A stretch of 18,435 nucleotides of DNA from Hallerella sp963660435. Lineage in GTDB: Bacteria; Fibrobacterota; Fibrobacteria; Fibrobacterales; Fibrobacteraceae. Both the position numbers and the translations under genes were made by a program. Location of the stretch: contig CAVKYI010000041.1 of assembly GCA_963660435.1 (NCBI GenBank), positions 1 to 18,435 on the forward strand, written 5' to 3'. Of this stretch, positions 1 through 7,962 are shown one piece after another. The notes beneath the pieces were generated by a model. The model ran no database searches. It had not been told where the DNA came from and saw only the letters and a list, made by a program, of their open reading frames with translations. The stretch's first letter is position 1. The number at the start of each line of letters is the position of its first letter.

Positions 1-34
1 TTTGCAAAATCAAATTCCAAGTTTTCTATATTTC
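1..34 (+). promoter_or_regulatory. Possible aspS promoter
   Basis: A TTGCAA box (2-7) lies 19 bases before TATATT (27-32). Read another way, TTTG (1-4) and TATATTTC (27-34) resemble the TTTG/TAnnTTTG pattern of Bacteroidetes promoters. The same TATATT string recurs before the LemA gene (2220) and the lipoprotein gene at 12525. The spacing is not ideal and the window edge cuts off upstream context, so this is tentative. Confidence 0.3.
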
Positions 35-66
35 GCTCGTTGATATTCCAAACAAGGATTCACTTT

Positions 67-1857
67 ATGAAACGTACACACAACTGTGGCGAACTCCGCG
101 CGGAAGACATCGGAAAGACCGTCTCCCTCGCCGGATGGGTCGATCGTCGCCGTGATCTGGGCGGCGTCATTTTCGTAGATCTTCGTGACAAATACGGGAA
201 GACCCAGGTGGTCTTCAACCCGGAACGCAATCCGGAAGTCCACAGGCTCGCCGACAAGCTCCGCAATGAATACGTCATCTACGTGACAGGTGAAGTCCAG
301 GCCCGCCCGGCCGGAATGGAAAACGAAAAGATCGAAACGGGCATGATCGACGTGAAGATTGACAGGCTCGAAATCCTGAACGAGTCGCTAACACCGCCTA
401 TCGCCATCAACGACCCGAAGGAAGAGTGCAAGGAAAACGACGACTTCCGCCTCACCTACCGCTATCTCGACCTTCGCCGTCCGTGGATCCAGAAGAACCT
501 GATGCTCAAGAGCCGCTTCCTCAAGGCGGTCTATGAATTTTTCTATGCGAACGGTTTCGAAAACATCGAAACGCCCGTCCTCTGCAAATCGACACCGGAA
601 GGCGCCCGCGACTACCTGGTGCCGTCCCGCGTCAATCCGGGCAAGTTCTATGCGCTGCCGCAGAGCCCGCAGCAATACAAGCAGCTTCTGATGATTGCCG
701 GCTTTGACCGCTACTTCCAAATCGCGAAGTGCTTCCGCGACGAGGACCTCCGCGCCGACCGCCAGCCGGAATTCACGCAAATCGACGTCGAAATGTCCTT
801 CGTCAACCAGGACGAGGTAATGGAAATGTTCGACCGGTTCGTGACCGAAGTTCTCGGAAAGGTCTGGAACTTCGAACCGCCACGCCACATTCGCCGCATG
901 AACTGGCACGAAGCGATGCTCAAGTATGGTTCCGACAAACCCGACCTCCGCTTCGACCTCGAAATTCACGACGTTTCGGAAATCGCCGCGACATCGAACT
1001 TCGGCGTTTTCAAGAACGCGGTCGCCGCCGGCGGAAAGGTCCGCGGACTCGCCGCCAAGGGCTGCCTGGACTTTACCCGCAAGCAGATCGACGATCTCAC
1101 CGCCTATGTCGGAAAATACGGGGCCAAGGGACTCGTCTGGATGCGCGTGAAGGAGAACGACACGGTAGAAACCCAGGTCGGAAAGTTCTTCACCACGGAA
1201 CAGCTGAACGCCTTGCGTGACGCCGTGGAAGCAAAGGACGGAGACATGATGTTCTTCATCGCCGGCCCCGAGAAGGTCGCAGCGACTGCCATGGGACAGC
1301 TCCGGCTCGAAGTCGCCCGCATCAAGGGCCTCCGCGATCCGAAAAAGCGCGAGTTCGTGTGGATTACCGAATTCCCGATGTTCGAATACAGCGAAACCGA
1401 AGGCCGCTACATGGCGATGCACCATCCGTTCACGAACCCTCTGCCGGAACACTTGCAGATGATGCTCGACGGAAATCTCAAGGACTGCAACGCCGAAGCC
1501 TACGACCTGGTGCTGAACGGAGTCGAAATCGGCGGCGGATCCATCCGAATCCACAACCCGGAAGTCCAGGAAAAGGTTTTCCGCCTGCTCGGCCTTTCCG
1601 AGGAACAGGTCAAGGAAAAGTTCGGTTTCTTTGTCGATGCGTTCAAGTTCGGCGCGCCTCCCCATGGCGGTCTCGCCTTCGGTCTCGACCGCGTCGTCGC
1701 TACGATGGAAGGCCAGGATTCGATCCGTGACTTCATCGCGTTCCCGAAGAACACGAGCGCATCCAGCCCGATGGACCAGAGTCCGAGCGAAGTCGATGTC
1801 GCCCAGCTGAACGACCTGCACGTTTCCATCAACATGGTCGATCCGAAAAAATCGTAA
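67..1857 (+). CDS. aspS: Aspartyl-tRNA synthetase (class II, bacterial type)
   Basis: This cytoplasmic enzyme charges tRNA-Asp with aspartate using ATP. The 596-residue product has the full bacterial architecture: an N-terminal OB-fold anticodon-binding domain (about 1-105), the class II catalytic core, and a GAD insertion domain (about 290-420). Motif 2 is FRDEDLRADRQPEFTQID (223-240) and motif 3 is GLAFGLDR (535-542). A start 27 bases upstream is open, but the ATG at 67 is chosen because AAGGA (54-58) sits 8 bases before it and MKRTHNCGEL matches the usual N-terminus of the family. The anticodon-domain segment reads RRRDLGG, with Leu31 where non-discriminating enzymes usually have His, which points to a tRNA-Asp-specific enzyme. 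The gene stands alone and is closed by a strong terminator 20 bases after its stop. Confidence 0.97.
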   Translation: MKRTHNCGELRAEDIGKTVSLAGWVDRRRDLGGVIFVDLRDKYGKTQVVFNPERNPEVHRLADKLRNEYVIYVTGEVQARPAGMENEKIETGMIDVKIDRLEILNESLTPPIAINDPKEECKENDDFRLTYRYLDLRRPWIQKNLMLKSRFLKAVYEFFYANGFENIETPVLCKSTPEGARDYLVPSRVNPGKFYALPQSPQQYKQLLMIAGFDRYFQIAKCFRDEDLRADRQPEFTQIDVEMSFVNQDEVMEMFDRFVTEVLGKVWNFEPPRHIRRMNWHEAMLKYGSDKPDLRFDLEIHDVSEIAATSNFGVFKNAVAAGGKVRGLAAKGCLDFTRKQIDDLTAYVGKYGAKGLVWMRVKENDTVETQVGKFFTTEQLNALRDAVEAKDGDMMFFIAGPEKVAATAMGQLRLEVARIKGLRDPKKREFVWITEFPMFEYSETEGRYMAMHHPFTNPLPEHLQMMLDGNLKDCNAEAYDLVLNGVEIGGGSIRIHNPEVQEKVFRLLGLSEEQVKEKFGFFVDAFKFGAPPHGGLAFGLDRVVATMEGQDSIRDFIAFPKNTSASSPMDQSPSEVDVAQLNDLHVSINMVDPKKS

Positions 1858-1877
1858 GGTCTTTGGCATCAAACTGA

Positions 1878-1907
1878 AAGTCCGGCTACAAACCGGACTT
1901 TTTTATT
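1878..1907 (+). terminator. Rho-independent terminator of aspS
   Basis: A perfect 8-bp stem, AAGTCCGG (1878-1885) with CCGGACTT (1893-1900), has a 7-base loop and is followed by TTTTATTT. It lies 20 bases after the aspS stop codon. Confidence 0.9.
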
Positions 1908-1986
1908 TCCAATCCCCCGCCAAGTATCAACCAGATTAGTCCAATTTTCTAAACTAGTATCATTGACAAAATTTCAAAAATTCATT

Positions 1987-2076
1987 ATGGATAAAGACCT
2001 GGTCTTGGGAATGAATCCCCTCGAGATTTCAAAAGCGTGCGGAGTCTCTCGCGAAGCGTCGCAACCAAATTTTTGA
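1987..2076 (+). CDS. Doubtful 29-codon open frame with HTH-like sequence
   Basis: The frame runs from ATG at 1987 to TGA at 2074-2076 and encodes 29 residues. It contains EISKACGVSREAS, which resembles the first helix and turn of a helix-turn-helix motif such as the ISKACGVS pattern of LacI-type regulators. There is no purine-rich ribosome-binding site before the ATG, and the product is too short to fold as an HTH domain. It may be a decayed regulator fragment, a leader peptide or chance. I list it because it is the only readable frame in this intergenic stretch. Confidence 0.12.
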   Translation: MDKDLVLGMNPLEISKACGVSREASQPNF

Positions 2077-2082
2077 AAATTG

Positions 2083-2099
2083 AATTTTTAGAGGTGACC
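2083..2099 (+). repeat. 17-bp repeat, copy 1
   Basis: The sequence AATTTTTAGAGGTGACC occurs here and again, identically, at 10865-10881. The flanking bases differ, so the shared unit is exactly 17 bases. Its core GAGGTGA is complementary to the anti-Shine-Dalgarno end of 16S rRNA, and GGTGACC is an odd palindrome (GGT-G-ACC). No start codon is well placed after it. Confidence 0.8.
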
Positions 2100-2117
2100 A
2101 CAACCAAGTCTCCCTAG

Positions 2118-2142
2118 AAAAGTGAACCTTGGCGCCACTTTT
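2118..2142 (+). other. Hairpin between the 17-bp repeat and the LemA gene
   Basis: AAAAGTG (2118-2124) pairs with CACTTTT (2136-2142) around an 11-base loop. The stem is AT-rich and no T run follows it, so it is a weak terminator candidate at best. It could mark the end of a short transcript that includes the 17-base repeat. Confidence 0.35.
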
Positions 2143-2247
2143 GTCCATATTCCACCGCCTCGCCCCGGCGTGGATTTCGCGTTGCAGGAAATATTCTTTT
2201 CCTTCTCCAAAAATTATTTTATATTTCTAAACCGATAGGAGGCTTTT

Positions 2248-2910
2248 ATGGCAAACGAACTCGACGAAATGACCGGAAACACGAACGCGGAAGGGCGTGA
2301 CATCAACGTCATCGAAAAGCAGATTCCCGTCCGCGTGGGTGCGGGATCCCTTTTCTTCGAGATTCTTCTCTGGCTCTGCGGCATCCTGCCGGGCGTCATC
2401 TTCCTCTTCATGAAGATCGGTGCAAAGAACTACTTTCAGCAACTGCAGCAGAAGATCCAGGCCGATGCATCGACCATCGACAACTATCTCGAACAGCGGG
2501 TCCAGATTTTGCAGAATGTCGCGCCGCTGGTGAACAAGGCAATAGACCTTGACAAGGACGTGATGAAATCCGTCGCGGCTTTTCGTGGCGGGCACCTGTC
2601 CGAAGAATCCCGCAATACGGTTTCGCGAGATCTCGACAGAAGCTTCGGTCGTCTCTTTCCGCAAGTGGAAGCCTATCCCGAATTGAAGGCCCATGCGGCG
2701 ATCGCCGACGCGATGCAACAGAATAGCTACCTGCAAAGAGAAATCACCGCGGCCCGCAGCCTCTACAACGACACGGTAAACCAGTGGAATACGGACATCT
2801 TCGCATGGCCCACCAAGATGATCGTCGCGGCCCGCGCCGGGTACACGACGCGCATTCCCTTTACCGCATCCGCAGACGTCAAGGCTCGCGCCCGCGAAAC
2901 GTTCTTCTAG
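2248..2910 (+). CDS. LemA family membrane protein
   Basis: This 220-residue product is recognised as LemA-type by its C-terminal signature: YPELKA (143-148), then LQREITAARSLYND (162-175), then VNQWNTDIFAWP (177-188). A single hydrophobic segment at about 35-57 comes first. It is followed by a long, mostly helical region, as in family members that carry one TM helix and a helical soluble domain. The N-terminus before the TM helix (about 34 residues, acidic) is longer than in many LemA proteins. AGGAGG (2237-2242) lies 5 bases before the ATG, a strong ribosome-binding site. The next gene starts 42 bases downstream and encodes a membrane protein, so the two are probably co-transcribed. LemA proteins have no settled biochemical role, and I do not assign one. 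Confidence 0.88.
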   Translation: MANELDEMTGNTNAEGRDINVIEKQIPVRVGAGSLFFEILLWLCGILPGVIFLFMKIGAKNYFQQLQQKIQADASTIDNYLEQRVQILQNVAPLVNKAIDLDKDVMKSVAAFRGGHLSEESRNTVSRDLDRSFGRLFPQVEAYPELKAHAAIADAMQQNSYLQREITAARSLYNDTVNQWNTDIFAWPTKMIVAARAGYTTRIPFTASADVKARARETFF

Positions 2911-2952
2911 AAAGCAAGAACCGTAGAAGCGCAGATTCCCACAGGGGAAGAC

Positions 2953-4656
2953 GTGGAAGACATCGTTTACGATCCGCTAGAACGCTACAGGAGCGAATAT
3001 CGGGACAAGTTTCTGCAGAATGCGCAGGAAGCGTTCCGGGAACTTTCCGACAAGGCGAATATCGACAAGGAAGCGAACAGGCAGGTCTGCGGAGAAATCG
3101 CGCAGCTTTCCGAAAGCAAGGAAACTCTTTCTTCTTCGCATTCCCGCTACTCCCTTTTCCGCATCGTCTGCTGGATCGTCGTCGCCGTTCTCGTCTTCCT
3201 CGGGGCGATTTCCGAAACGCCATCCCAGGGGCCGCTCTACTTTGTCCCGGCACTCGCCGTCATCGTTTTCAATTTCGCGATTCTCAACAGGAAGATTCGA
3301 AAGCTTAGGGAAGAAATCGAAAGTCTGGAAGAAAACATCCGACAGAAAAAGGCGGAAGCGCTCCGGCAGATGGAACCTCTCAACGCCCTCTTTGACTGGG
3401 ACATTCCCGCAAGGCTTATCGAAAAGACCGTTCCGAAACTCCGTTTCGACAGATTTTTCACCCAGTCGCGAATCGACGAGCTGGTCAAGGATTTCGGTTA
3501 CGACGGTTCGCTCAACGAAAACGCATCCGTTCTCTTTTCCCAGAGCGGCGAGATAAACGGCAACCCCTTCGTCATCGCCGATCTGAAGACATTCGAAATG
3601 GGAGAAAAGACATACACGGGGCACAAGACCATCCACTGGACGGAAACCGTGACCGGATTCGACGGCAAGCGGCATCGCGTATTCCGCAGCCAGACGCTCT
3701 CGGCAAGCGTCACGAAGCCTTGCCCCGCTTACGGCAAGCTCGCCTTTGTCCTCTACGGAAACGACGCCGCGCCAAACCTGACTTTCACCCGCAAGCCTTC
3801 CGGTCTCGTCGAAGACGGATTTTTCCAGAACTTTCGCCGCAAGCAGAAGCTCCGCGAGCTGCAAAGGTTTTCCAGGAATCTCCAGGACGAATCGCAATAC
3901 ACGCTCATGGGAAACAGGGAATTCGAGACGCTCTTCGAAACCAAGGATCGAAACGACGAAGTGGAATATCGCCTGCTCTTTACGGCGCTAGCCCAGCGGC
4001 AGATGCTTTCGCTACTGAAGGAAAAGATCAACGCCTACGGAGACGACTTTTCCTTTTTCAAGGATAAAAAAGTAAACGTCATCGTCCCGGGACACCTGAA
4101 CGACTTCAACCTGGATACCAATCCGGGACGCTTCGCGGATTACAGCTACGAAGAGTCCAGACACAAGTTTGTCCGCATCAACCAGGAATACTTTCGCGCG
4201 GTCTATTTTTCGATGGCGCCGCTCCTCTGCATCCCGCTATACCAGCAGCTCCGCACGCGAAAGGAAATCTACGGGAACATTCTCCAGAGATCCTCTTTCT
4301 GGGAATGGGAATCCATCGCGAACTTCTACGGCGAAGAAAAGTTCAGGCACCCGAAATGCGTGACCGACTGCATTCTCAAGACAGAGTCTAGAACTTCGGG
4401 AACGGACGATTCGATAGTCCGGGTGACCGCCCACGGCTATTCGGGAACACCGCGCATCGACTACGTTCCTGTCCTTGGCGGAGACGGTCGAACGCACAAG
4501 GTTCCCGTAAAATGGATCGAATACGACCCGGTTTCAAGAACACGGGAAATTTCCATCCGGGAAAGAACGGATCGCTCCGACGACGGGCAACAGAAAAAGG
4601 AAATTCGCCTGGACGCCGGAGAAATCTTCCGGCGCGGAATCTTCGCGAAAATCTAG
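2953..4656 (+). CDS. DUF3137-like membrane protein, partner of LemA
   Basis: The 567-residue product starts at GTG 2953, with AGGGGA 4-9 bases upstream; no in-frame ATG occurs before residue 140. An N-terminal helical region is followed by two hydrophobic segments (about 68-86 and 94-111). A charged, likely coiled-coil stretch (about 113-140) comes next, then a large soluble domain. That domain holds a distinctive HWTETVTG segment (228-235), SQTLSASVTKP (246-256) and YGNDAAPNLTF (268-278). The later segment with REFETLF, repeated acidic and aromatic residues and FSFFKDKKVNVI resembles the end of the DUF3137 family, which often neighbours LemA. I make the family assignment from memory of such patterns. 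No catalytic motif is visible. A membrane-anchored partner of the upstream LemA protein is the likeliest role. Confidence 0.75.
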   Translation: MEDIVYDPLERYRSEYRDKFLQNAQEAFRELSDKANIDKEANRQVCGEIAQLSESKETLSSSHSRYSLFRIVCWIVVAVLVFLGAISETPSQGPLYFVPALAVIVFNFAILNRKIRKLREEIESLEENIRQKKAEALRQMEPLNALFDWDIPARLIEKTVPKLRFDRFFTQSRIDELVKDFGYDGSLNENASVLFSQSGEINGNPFVIADLKTFEMGEKTYTGHKTIHWTETVTGFDGKRHRVFRSQTLSASVTKPCPAYGKLAFVLYGNDAAPNLTFTRKPSGLVEDGFFQNFRRKQKLRELQRFSRNLQDESQYTLMGNREFETLFETKDRNDEVEYRLLFTALAQRQMLSLLKEKINAYGDDFSFFKDKKVNVIVPGHLNDFNLDTNPGRFADYSYEESRHKFVRINQEYFRAVYFSMAPLLCIPLYQQLRTRKEIYGNILQRSSFWEWESIANFYGEEKFRHPKCVTDCILKTESRTSGTDDSIVRVTAHGYSGTPRIDYVPVLGGDGRTHKVPVKWIEYDPVSRTREISIRERTDRSDDGQQKKEIRLDAGEIFRRGIFAKI

Positions 4657-4676
4657 GCGAAACTTTCGAGCGGAAA

Positions 4677-6698
4677 TCAGCGCAGAACGATTTTTCGGAC
4701 GCCTAGCGCCCCGACTTTCACCATGTAGATTCCCGAAGTCATCCGTTCGAGCGAAACCTCGGCGCTTTTGCCGGGAAGCGTTTTCCGAAGGACTTCCCTG
4801 CCGTCAAGCCCAAAGACTTTCACGCTTCCGAGCGGAGACCTTGCCGAAAGCCGAAGCGTCCGGCCTGAAAGAGAATGCGCAAAGTCCGGAACGTCTCTCC
4901 GCAAGAAGACCTTCGAGGGAACCTTCTCGGTCGCTTCGTCGTAGCGAACGGCAAGCGCCATCAGATACCACGTCGAATGCGGAAGCCACTGCTCGATCCA
5001 GCGCCAATTCTGCCACGAATCATAAAATCCCGCACCGCTGACATCGTTCCAGATAATTCCCGAGCCGTCCCTGTTCTTTCCGGTGATGCCGTTCGCGATG
5101 CCGCCCTTGAGCATTCCCTTGCCAAGCGTCCCCTTGTAGGCGGGCGGATTGTTCTTGCCGACGCCTTCCATGAAGCTGATGCCATAGGGATTCTTGCCGA
5201 GAATCCAGTCGAGCTGGTCCGCCGCGAAGGAGTGCACGGTAAGCGAATCCGGTGCGTTCAATGCCCGTGACGCATAGACGGTCGCAGCCGCAAGCGAAGC
5301 GATTCGGGCGCTTTCTCCCTGCCACCAGTATCCCGACTCGTTGTCGTGCGGAATGAAAAATCCCGTTCTGAGCGTATCGCCTGTCCGGTAAACCTGCCTT
5401 GCGTAGCCAAAGGGATTCGAGGCCTTGTCCGTTACGGTCAAGAGCCACGCAAGATGTCTCTGGGCCGCAGCCGAAATTTCCTCGGCAACGGAACTTTCCG
5501 GTTCGAGTTCCAGATAGCGGACAAGCGCGACCAGGGGAAGCCCGGCATCGCTTGCATGCCAGAAGGGTCTGGTCCCCGCATCGTCGCTGACAAAATAGCC
5601 GTCCGCGCTCAAGCGGGAAACCAGGCGTTTCGCCCGGTAGCGGGCATTTTCCAGATAGGACGCAACCGCGGAATTGTAATACAGCCGTGACGCGTCATAA
5701 AGTTCGCAAGCCGCGAGAAGGGCCGTGTAGTCGTCGATGATGTTTTCCTTTCCGTCGTCGCAATAGGCGCAAGTCTCGGCGGACTGTTTTTCCTGCAAAT
5801 GCGCAAAAGCCCGCTCCGCACCGGCAAAGTATTCCTCCGCCGAATAGTCTCCACTTGCGCCAAGCGTCGAAGCCCGTGCGAGAGCGGCAATCGCCATGCC
5901 GCCACCTTCGCGAAACGCAGCCTGGTAGTTCGAACTCTTTTCCCCGTCCTCTCCACTGAACGCGCACAGGTAGCGACTGTCCCCTCCCCACTTGTCGAAG
6001 ACCGTCATGTAGAAGAAACCGGTCGAATCGAGCATTCGAAGCAAGAAATCCGCGCCGTAGAGCGCTTCGTCGCTAGCGAATCCTTCGCCGGAAGCCTCCG
6101 TGACTTTTGCGGGAATCCGCTTTGCCGCAAAGGCGAGCGTCCACGTCGTAAGCGGAATCTGCTGCGGATTCAGATAATTCGCATAGGACAGGTGCGAAAG
6201 ATACTTGCTCACGTCGCCCGAAGCGTCGTTCCAGCCTCCGTGAACATCCCGGGTCTTTCCGCCGCTGCCATAGACAGAAACGGAAACGTCCGAATTCGTG
6301 TTCCGGTCGTTCCTGATATAGGACAGTACAGGTCCAAGCGTACTTGTCGCAAGCGCATCGTCGAGAATTTCCAGATCCTGCGAAACAGGCGAACCGTTTT
6401 CGAGAAACGAAAGCGTGTAGGTACCAGCCTCGCGGACATCGGAAAAGTCTATCGAATAGAAATCCATGGACAGATTCCAGTCGCTCGGATGGACGCCATT
6501 GCCAAAAGTTCCCGAAGCGACGGCAGAGCCTCCGTTCTTCGGGACAATCGCGTAGGAATTTCCCGTAAGGAGGTTTCCCGATCCGACGACAAGGCTCTTC
6601 GGAAGCCCCGCATCGTAGCCGGCATGGTTGTAGAAAACGGTCGCCGCAGACGCAAGCGAAGCCGAGAGAAGGAAAGATGCTGTCGTTAATTTTCTCAT
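4677..6698 (-). CDS. Secreted family 9 glycoside hydrolase (endoglucanase-type) with C-terminal sorting domain
   Basis: The 673-residue precursor probably cleaves beta-glucan or a related polysaccharide outside the cell. A signal peptide covers about 1-18 (SASLASAA). An N-terminal cellulase Ig-like domain follows (about 19-112), then the (alpha/alpha)6 GH9 catalytic domain (about 120-585). The GH9 aspartate motif reads GGWNDASGD (154-162), a five-residue variant of the usual DAGD. E569 in WIEQWLPHSTWYL is the likely acid/base. The last 65 residues form a beta-rich module ending SGIYMVKVGALGVRKIVLR, typical of type IX secretion tails. No strong Shine-Dalgarno precedes the ATG; GGAAAGAAG is about 13 bases away. 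It converges on the DUF3137-like gene with only 20 bases between stops and no clear terminator, and it diverges from mraY. Confidence 0.93.
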   Translation of the reverse strand: MRKLTTASFLLSASLASAATVFYNHAGYDAGLPKSLVVGSGNLLTGNSYAIVPKNGGSAVASGTFGNGVHPSDWNLSMDFYSIDFSDVREAGTYTLSFLENGSPVSQDLEILDDALATSTLGPVLSYIRNDRNTNSDVSVSVYGSGGKTRDVHGGWNDASGDVSKYLSHLSYANYLNPQQIPLTTWTLAFAAKRIPAKVTEASGEGFASDEALYGADFLLRMLDSTGFFYMTVFDKWGGDSRYLCAFSGEDGEKSSNYQAAFREGGGMAIAALARASTLGASGDYSAEEYFAGAERAFAHLQEKQSAETCAYCDDGKENIIDDYTALLAACELYDASRLYYNSAVASYLENARYRAKRLVSRLSADGYFVSDDAGTRPFWHASDAGLPLVALVRYLELEPESSVAEEISAAAQRHLAWLLTVTDKASNPFGYARQVYRTGDTLRTGFFIPHDNESGYWWQGESARIASLAAATVYASRALNAPDSLTVHSFAADQLDWILGKNPYGISFMEGVGKNNPPAYKGTLGKGMLKGGIANGITGKNRDGSGIIWNDVSGAGFYDSWQNWRWIEQWLPHSTWYLMALAVRYDEATEKVPSKVFLRRDVPDFAHSLSGRTLRLSARSPLGSVKVFGLDGREVLRKTLPGKSAEVSLERMTSGIYMVKVGALGVRKIVLR

Positions 6699-6813
6699 AA
6701 CATAAATATACTTCTTTCCGGGATCTTTTTAACCAAAGCCCGGGCAGAAGAAAATTTTCGCGCCAAGACGCCAGGATTTCCGACAGGCGCAACAATCTTT
6801 TTAAATTTGGCAT

Positions 6814-7962
6814 ATGCTTTGCGAATGGATTTATCACCTGACGGAACTTCCCCTTTTTGACAGCCGACTTTTTCGGGCCGGGCTTGCGGCAATGCTCTCC
6901 ATTGTTCTCGTCCTTTCGACGATGCCCTCGTATATCCGCTTCCTGCAACGGTCGGATGCGACTTCGGACTTTGACCAGAACAGCAAGACCAAGGCCCCCC
7001 CCATCATGGGAGGCATTCTTCTCGTCATCGTCGTCGTCGCGGTCTCCCTGCTCACTTGCAAGCTGAACGGTTACACGATTTCCACGCTCCTCGTTCTAGT
7101 CGCCTTTAGCGCGGTCGGCGCCATAGACGATATCGCAAAGGTAAAGACCAAGCGGCTCATTGCGAGAGGCGAGGCTAAGGCGGCATCCTACATGGAAAAG
7201 GCTGACGGCATTTCGAGCTCCGTCCGGCTCGGGCTTTACTTTCTCTTCAGTCTAGTCATCGCCATCTTCTGCTACAAGTTCATTCCGGATCTCCGTGGCA
7301 ACCTGACAGTCCCGTTTGTTCCTGTCGATGCGTTCCAGATATATCTGCCGAACTGGGCGTTCATCGGATTCATGACATTCGTCATCGCGGCGACCGCGAA
7401 CGGCACGAATTTCACCGACGGTCTCGACAGCCTGGTCTCCGTCCCGATTCTCAGCAGCATGATCTTTGTCGGGGTCGTCGCCTATGTCTGCGGGAACTTC
7501 ATCTTCAGCAACTACCTGAACGTGCCCTTCCTCCCGGGATGCGACGAGCTCTTTCCCCTGGCGATGTCCGTCGCCGGTGCGCTTCTCGCCTATCTCTGGT
7601 TCAACAGTCCCCCGGCGGAAATCTACATGGGTGATGCGGGTTCCGTCGGATTCGGCGCATGTATCGGCATCATGTTCATTCTGATCCAGGCAGGGCTTTT
7701 CCTCCCGATTGTCTGCGCCATCATCATCGCCGAAGCCTGTTCCGTTCTCTTCCAGATAGGCTACTTCAAGTTTACGCGTCTTAGGACCGGCACGGGAAAA
7801 CGCCTGTTTCTTTGCGCACCGCTCCACCACCATTACCAGAAAAAGTGGGAGGGACGCTTCGCCTCCAAGCCCCTGATGAACTCGAAAATCGTCTGGAGAA
7901 TGCACCTGGTGAGCATCTTTGCGCTCATCGTCAGTTTCGTCATCTTCTTTGGAATCCGCTAA
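6814..7962 (+). CDS. mraY: Phospho-N-acetylmuramoyl-pentapeptide transferase (MraY)
   Basis: MraY is a polytopic inner-membrane enzyme that transfers phospho-MurNAc-pentapeptide from UDP to undecaprenyl phosphate, forming lipid I. The 382-residue product has many hydrophobic segments and the key residues: APPIMGG (61-67), the Asp pair D105-D106, NGTNFTDGLD (196-205), MGDAGS (272-277) and the APLHHH signature (335-340). Two things differ from textbook MraY. The NAVNLTDGLDGL segment is replaced by NGTNFTDGLDSL, and the cytoplasmic loop after the Asp pair carries about a dozen extra residues. No clear Shine-Dalgarno precedes the ATG, but the N-terminus aligns well with the family. No other division and cell wall (dcw) cluster gene lies nearby. 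It leads a likely operon, overlapping the next gene by one base. Confidence 0.93.
   Translation: MLCEWIYHLTELPLFDSRLFRAGLAAMLSIVLVLSTMPSYIRFLQRSDATSDFDQNSKTKAPPIMGGILLVIVVVAVSLLTCKLNGYTISTLLVLVAFSAVGAIDDIAKVKTKRLIARGEAKAASYMEKADGISSSVRLGLYFLFSLVIAIFCYKFIPDLRGNLTVPFVPVDAFQIYLPNWAFIGFMTFVIAATANGTNFTDGLDSLVSVPILSSMIFVGVVAYVCGNFIFSNYLNVPFLPGCDELFPLAMSVAGALLAYLWFNSPPAEIYMGDAGSVGFGACIGIMFILIQAGLFLPIVCAIIIAEACSVLFQIGYFKFTRLRTGTGKRLFLCAPLHHHYQKKWEGRFASKPLMNSKIVWRMHLVSIFALIVSFVIFFGIR

Larger units (their letters stand above)
1908..2247 (+). other. Gene-poor region upstream of the LemA gene
   Basis: No convincing gene is present in these 340 bases. Several small structured elements are. A perfect TTGACA (1963-1968) lacks a good -10 partner. 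An odd palindrome AAGACC-T-GGTCTT spans 1994-2006. A GGGA/TCCC hairpin lies at 2007-2019. A copy of a 17-base repeat lies at 2083-2099. A 7-bp stem with an 11-base loop spans 2118-2142. TATATT (2220-2225) just before the LemA ribosome-binding site could be a -10 element. A 29-codon open frame (1987-2076) is listed separately. The region could be a long leader, a small RNA locus or decayed sequence, and sequence alone does not decide between these. Confidence 0.5.

Noticed and set aside
388..1872. A 494-codon open frame on the minus strand across aspS
   Set aside because: It lies entirely antisense to a clear aspS, has no ribosome-binding site or recognisable domain, and reflects codon bias of the real gene.
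7812..7961. A 50-residue N-terminal extension of the UDP-HexNAc pyrophosphorylase
   Set aside because: It overlaps the mraY 3' end, including its HHH region, and reads as low-similarity sequence. The coupled ATG at 7962 fits the family N-terminus.
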